Shown piece by piece: positions 7,901 to 10,423 of a stretch of 10,423 nucleotides of DNA. Made by a program: the position numbers and the translations under genes. Source of the stretch: Acidobacteriaceae bacterium (lineage in GTDB: Bacteria > Acidobacteriota > Terriglobia > Terriglobales > Acidobacteriaceae); contig JASHUF010000519.1 of assembly GCA_030040175.1 (NCBI GenBank), positions 1-10,423 of the forward strand, read 5' to 3'. The stretch's first letter is position 1, and each line of letters begins with the position of its first letter. Below the pieces are notes generated by a model, which was not told the DNA's origin, did no database searches, and saw only the letters and a list, made by a program, of their open reading frames with translations.

Positions 7901-8310
7901 TCGCATCCTGGAGCGAGAGACCGGACCAGGGGGTAAAGTATTTCTCGGGAACCGCCACTTACTCGAAGACAGTAGACATTCCCCAAAGCGCTTTCGCGCC
8001 TGGCGCGCATATCTGGCTTGACTTAGGCGATGTTCGCGAGATAGCCGACGTTCAGATCAATGGCCGCGACCTCGGCATTCTCTGGAAGACGCCGTTCAAG
8101 ATAGATGTAACTCGGGATGTAACTCCAGGCAAGAACCAACTTACCATCAAAGTTACAAATCTCTGGATCAACCGGCTCATTGGCGATCAGCAACCGGGAG
8201 CGCAGAAAAAATACACATCCGCTGATTTCGCGCCGTACAAGGCCGATTCGCCCCTGGTGCCCTCGGGGCTGCTTGGTCCGGTGCGGCTGCTCGCTGTTAC
8301 CGACAAGTAG
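4936..8310 (+). CDS. Exported GH106-type alpha-L-rhamnosidase-like glycoside hydrolase
   Basis: This 1124-residue protein starts at ATG 4936, preceded by AGGGACAGG (4922-4930), a good Shine-Dalgarno region. Residues 1-24 form a Sec signal peptide (M-I-P-R-R, a hydrophobic run, cut near A-F-A or L-P-A-Q), so it acts in the periplasm or outside the cell. The N-terminal catalytic part carries the family-like P-R-V-W-W-H-W-M-N-G-N (49-59) and G-L-G-G-V-T-I-F-E-G (76-85). Residues ~225-340 resemble an inserted F5/8-type carbohydrate-binding beta-sandwich. T-D-S-I-E at 475-479 and G-A-E-S-M-T at 615-620 supply Glu479 and Glu617. Their spacing (138) is close to that of the catalytic acid/base pair I recall from the characterised GH106 enzyme BT0986 (Glu461/Glu593). 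E556 and E559 (S-E-A-L-E-Y) and the H-E-S-T-H segment (651-655) are other conserved-looking active-site stretches. A galactose-binding-like beta-sandwich lies at ~1005-1090, including L-G-D-V-R-E-I-A-D-V-Q-I-N-G. Length suits the family. It is probably an inverting alpha-L-rhamnosidase; the exact substrate is unknown. It is the last gene of the block. Confidence 0.9.
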   Translation: MIPRRSLFIALLGSAAFAATLPAQSPAAPAANIDTLYQGFLDPPNSARPRVWWHWMNGNISEEGIKLDLDWMHRVGLGGVTIFEGAINTPQVVPQRLIYMTPEWKHAFNYAVDTARSYGMEVAIASSPGWSETGGPWVPPAQGMKKMVWTATRVEGGRPFTGTLPHPPEVDGPFQDFSVPGRRGPDGKITVPPQFYADTAVIAYRIPKGDEPQSALNPRVTSSGGTVNVPALSDGDVNTVALDLPHAAPGADSWIEFDYGHPQLIQAVTLACPDDPISVFDHGGDAVPPRLEASDDGMQFRKVADLPFSSLVQRTASFNAVTARYFRIVYPPQPADIPLRDHRITELVLSSGARVNEFEKRAGYANEPNFWTIGDPTVQPGFIVSKNDVIDLTGRMKPDGTLDWTPPAGQWMILRIGYSLTGHENGPAPAEATGLEVDKLNRDSVKDYVDGYLKMYANTVGADKIGPSGISWLLTDSIEVGPQNWTGNILSEFEQRRGYDPRPWLPALTGVVIGSVADTERFLWDFRRTLGQLLAENHYGEIADELHRHGMKYYSEALEYHRPSLGDDMEMRSHADVPMGAMWTWAGSPGPDIDYLADLRGAASIAHIYGQNLVGAESMTSTGPAWSFSPNTLTKVADLEFALGVNRFEIHESTHQPLPDSPPGLTLGPFGLWFNRNQTWADEARPWVTYLARCSYLLQQGRFAADVAYFYGEEGPLTAVFGWKAMEDAPSGYAFDFVNSDVILHHMSFENGRLVTPGGSSYRILYLGGRSQRMTLPVLVELTKLVEQGAVLVGNKPSDSPSLSDNEQQFHALADLLWGTSANPGPSVRLVGKGRVYSDMSANDVLAALHVSRDFEYSKPEPDTELMFVHRILADRDLYFVDNRTEREERVAATFRVDGREPELWDAATGALLPVSYQIAGGHTTVSLDLDPWGSVFVVFRKPAAALARQVPELVESVVPDTQDELNTNWMVSFESGRGAPSSAAFDRLASWSERPDQGVKYFSGTATYSKTVDIPQSAFAPGAHIWLDLGDVREIADVQINGRDLGILWKTPFKIDVTRDVTPGKNQLTIKVTNLWINRLIGDQQPGAQKKYTSADFAPYKADSPLVPSGLLGPVRLLAVTDK

Positions 8311-8357
8311 TTCCGCACCTTCGCATTGTCGAGCGCCGGGGAGCCAGCTAGGCAGAC

Positions 8358-10423
8358 TTACTGCACCTTAAGAATAAAGCTCGTCGTCTCCGTGGTCGCG
8401 CCCCATGTTCCAGTTACCGTCACCGTGTAATTCCCTGGCGTAGTGCCTGTGCCTGAGGGCGCACTCACGGTTACGTTGCCCGTGCCCGATGAGCCATTGT
8501 AAGTGGAGGAACTGGCTGCATCCGGCGTATAGGCTACGCTTATTGTGTCGCTGCCCGAGGCCAGCGATCCAGCCGGGATGGTAATGCCCGCGTCCCCGCT
8601 GGAAAGCGTCGCCGAGGAATTGTAACTGCCACTCGTGAGCGTCACCGTTCCCGTGGGCGTGGGATTGCCGGCGCCGCCGCTCACCGCGATGTTAACGGTA
8701 AGCGCCTGCGAGGTGGTGATGCTGGAACTGGTCGGCGTTACCGTCACCGTGGGCGTGATCTTCGATTCCGGCGGCGGCGATGTTTCTGTCCCCGCTCCTC
8801 CGCTGCTGCAGGAGATCGCGAAACCCGCAAGCAAGGTAAATACAACCATGCCCAGCAGCCTGCGCCAGCCGCGCCTCCGTATGGGTATGGCGAAAAAGAG
8901 CAGGCATGCCATGGCTGCACCGGCGGCCGAATACCAACGACCTGCCGGTGGCGTGACCGGGGAGACTGCTCCCGTAGCCGGCGCTGTAGTCGAAATCGTC
9001 AGCGTGGCCGTCGCGGCGCTGGCGCTCGAAATCACAACCGGGGCTGTCGCACCGGACGAGCCGAAGCTTAGAATGGGCAGGTTGTCCTCCGCGCCAGACG
9101 GGTAGGAGGTGACCTGCGCCGTCAGCGTGACCGACCCGGTAAAGCCTCCTGACGGCGTCACCGTAATCGCCGAGGTGTTGCCCGTGGCTGCCCCAGCCTG
9201 GAGCGTGACATTGCCGGACGAAAGCGTAAATCCGGGTACGACCGTCGCAGAAACGGTTACGCTGCTCGTACCCGTAGAAGTTGAATAGATCAGAGAGCTG
9301 CTTGAGTCGGGCGTGTACGTTACCGTGAGCGTGTCTGTCCCTGTGGCCAGCGATCCCGCGGAAACGGTGAGGCTTGCGGTGCCGCTCGCGAGTGTTGCCG
9401 CCGCTGAAGTGTAGCTGCCGCTGGTCAGCGTCACTGAGCCGGTGGGCGTGCCAAATGTGTCAACCGCGCCCACTTTCACATTCACTGTCAGTGTCTCGGA
9501 CGAAGTAACGTCTGAGGCGCTGGGCGTGACGGTAACCGGCGGACTTTCGAGCGAAGTTACCGTGACCGAGGCCGCTCCTGAAGCGGAGCTATAGGTCGCA
9601 GAGCTGTTCGAGTCAGGAGTGTAAGTCGCTTTCAGCGTATCGGTCCCCATGGCCAGGGCATCGGCCGGCACCACAATGCTGGCTATGCCGTCAAGAAGCA
9701 TGGCAGCCACAGAGGTATAACTCCCGCTGGTCAGAGTTACTGAACCTGTTGGCGTGGGATTACCGGAACCGCCGCTCACGGTGATGGTCACGGTCAGAGA
9801 TTCCTCCACGGTTACAGAGGCAGCCGAGGAAACCGCGACCGTTGGCGTATTCTTCGGCGCAGTTACTGAGATCGAGTATGTTCCCGTGGCCGAGTTATAA
9901 ATCGGCGAGCTGGTTGAATCCGGCGCGTAAGTCGCCGTCAGCGTGTCCGTGCCCGTGGGCAGCGATCCCGCGGGAATCGTAATGCTCGCACTGCCGCTCG
10001 CAAGGGTCGTCGCCGCGGAGCTGTAACTCCCGCTTGTCAGCGTCACCGAGCCGGTCGGCGTCCCATAGCCGCCCGCCGCACCAACCGCGATCGTCACCGT
10101 CGTGGTCTGCGCCGTGGTGATGCTTGCGGGCGCAGGCGTCACCGTGACCGTGGGCGTTTGCTTTGCCGTCACCGTCACTGAGCCCGTCCCGCTGGCCGAG
10201 TTATATACCGTCGAGCTGTTCGTGTCCGGCGTGTAACTCGCCGTCAGGGTGTCCGTGCCCGTCGCCAGCGTTCCCGCGGGAATTGTGATGCTTGCGCTGC
10301 CGCCGGAGAGCGTTGCCGCTGCCGAGGTATAGCTCCCGCTGGCGAGAGTCACCGATCCCGTCGCCGTCGATGTGCCGCTCCCTCCACTGACGCTCACGGC
10401 CACGGTGAGACCCTCGGCGGTTG
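8358..10423 (-). CDS. Multi-repeat Ig-like cell-envelope protein, C-terminal part (5' end outside window)
   Basis: The minus-strand frame stays open to the window edge, with repeat-like residues before the GTG at 10403, so the true start lies outside; the stop is TAA at 8358-8360. In N-to-C order: one partial and three full Ig-like units of ~101-103 residues (10423-9243), each with G-S-V-T-L-T-S-G-S-Y, I-P-A-G-S-L-A-T-G-T-D-T-L and Y-T-P-D-S-N-S-S; a different Ig-like beta domain (9242 to ~8985, beginning V-P-G-F-T-L); a membrane module (~8985-8790) with R-W-Y-S-A-A-G, a hydrophobic helix, R-R-R-G-W-R-R, a second hydrophobic helix and S-C-S-S-G-G (Cys at 8808-8810); a fifth Ig unit (8756 to ~8460); and a tail containing N-Y-T-V-T-V-T-G. 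This is the style of acidobacterial Bacterial-Ig-3-type surface proteins. No enzyme domain is seen, and adhesion or a stalk role is a guess. The gene converges on the GH106 gene across a 47-bp gap with no clear terminator. Confidence 0.85.
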   Translation of the reverse strand, partial: TAEGLTVAVSVSGGSGTSTATGSVTLASGSYTSAAATLSGGSASITIPAGTLATGTDTLTASYTPDTNSSTVYNSASGTGSVTVTAKQTPTVTVTPAPASITTAQTTTVTIAVGAAGGYGTPTGSVTLTSGSYSSAATTLASGSASITIPAGSLPTGTDTLTATYAPDSTSSPIYNSATGTYSISVTAPKNTPTVAVSSAASVTVEESLTVTITVSGGSGNPTPTGSVTLTSGSYTSVAAMLLDGIASIVVPADALAMGTDTLKATYTPDSNSSATYSSASGAASVTVTSLESPPVTVTPSASDVTSSETLTVNVKVGAVDTFGTPTGSVTLTSGSYTSAAATLASGTASLTVSAGSLATGTDTLTVTYTPDSSSSLIYSTSTGTSSVTVSATVVPGFTLSSGNVTLQAGAATGNTSAITVTPSGGFTGSVTLTAQVTSYPSGAEDNLPILSFGSSGATAPVVISSASAATATLTISTTAPATGAVSPVTPPAGRWYSAAGAAMACLLFFAIPIRRRGWRRLLGMVVFTLLAGFAISCSSGGAGTETSPPPESKITPTVTVTPTSSSITTSQALTVNIAVSGGAGNPTPTGTVTLTSGSYNSSATLSSGDAGITIPAGSLASGSDTISVAYTPDAASSSTYNGSSGTGNVTVSAPSGTGTTPGNYTVTVTGTWGATTETTSFILKVQ
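9243..10423 (-). repeat. Tandem array of ~303-309 bp Ig-like coding repeats
   Basis: Unit starts on the minus strand are at 10157, 9848 and 9542, with an incomplete unit from 10423 to 10158 and the last unit ending about 9243. The period is 303-309 bp (101-103 codons). The best-conserved DNA in each unit encodes the T-G-T-D-T-L region (near 10245, 9945, 9639 and 9333) and the G-S-V-T-L-T-S-G-S-Y region. The third unit has diverged most in its middle (L-L-D-G-I-A-S-I-V-V). A fifth, separate copy lies at 8756-8460 beyond the membrane module. Such arrays can expand or shrink by recombination, and short-read assemblies may miscount them. Confidence 0.85.

Noticed and set aside
8311..8357. Bidirectional terminator between the convergent genes
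   Set aside because: The 47-bp gap shows only a 3-bp pairing (GCC...GGC near 8343-8353) and no T or A run, too weak to call.
8635..9105. Plus-strand open frame opposite the Ig-like gene
   Set aside because: It is the antisense of Thr/Ser/Val-rich repeats, and the minus-strand frame shows regular Ig units and a membrane module.
9243..10423. CRISPR-like or satellite array suggested by regular repetition
   Set aside because: The ~300-bp period matches whole codons, units diverge mainly at synonymous or conservative positions, and the frame is unbroken: these are protein-domain repeats.

Overview
The window is GC-rich and gene-dense, and it looks like a chromosome segment of an Acidobacteriota member (class Terriglobia/Acidobacteriia type). 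I infer this from three protein types recognised by sequence character: the C-terminal part of a GWxTD-family protein, a repetitive Ig-like surface protein ending in a Trp-Tyr/Arg-cluster/Cys membrane module, and a secreted GH106-type glycoside hydrolase beside a Tat-exported sugar isomerase-like protein. No database search was possible, so the taxon is an inference.

Layout. (1) Positions 1-2848, + strand: the 3' part of a GWxTD-family gene whose start lies outside the window, then a 560-residue exported protein with an N-terminal carboxypeptidase-regulatory-like beta-sandwich and an outer-membrane-like C-terminus. (2) Positions 2849-3051: an intergenic region with a degenerate REP-like repeat, hairpins (one followed by five T's) and a candidate sigma70-type promoter. 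(3) Positions 3052-8310, + strand: a compact operon-like block. It holds a Tat-signal hydroxypyruvate-isomerase-like TIM-barrel protein, a 57-codon open frame that may be a gene remnant, a cytoplasmic short-chain dehydrogenase/reductase (SDR), and a large exported GH106 alpha-L-rhamnosidase-like enzyme. (4) Positions 8358-10423, - strand: the 3' part of a multi-repeat Ig-like cell-envelope protein, convergent with the glycosidase gene.

How it may work together (inference). GH106 enzymes release L-rhamnose from plant or microbial polysaccharides and glycosides. The exported isomerase-like protein and the cytoplasmic SDR probably process the released sugar or its oxidised derivatives. The junctions are tight (8-nt overlap, 4-nt ATGA overlap, 33-nt gap), which argues for one transcript. 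No transporter, regulator or kinase of such a pathway is visible here.

Points most worth a second look: the coding-like 57-codon frame wedged between the isomerase and SDR genes; Arg in place of the catalytic Lys of the SDR Tyr-x3-Lys motif; an extra Ig-like repeat inserted inside the C-terminal membrane module of the surface protein; and a codon-usage shift in the last ~80 codons of the GWxTD-family gene. No CRISPR array, tRNA, rRNA, transposase or phage gene was seen. I found no clear evidence of a wholly new system.
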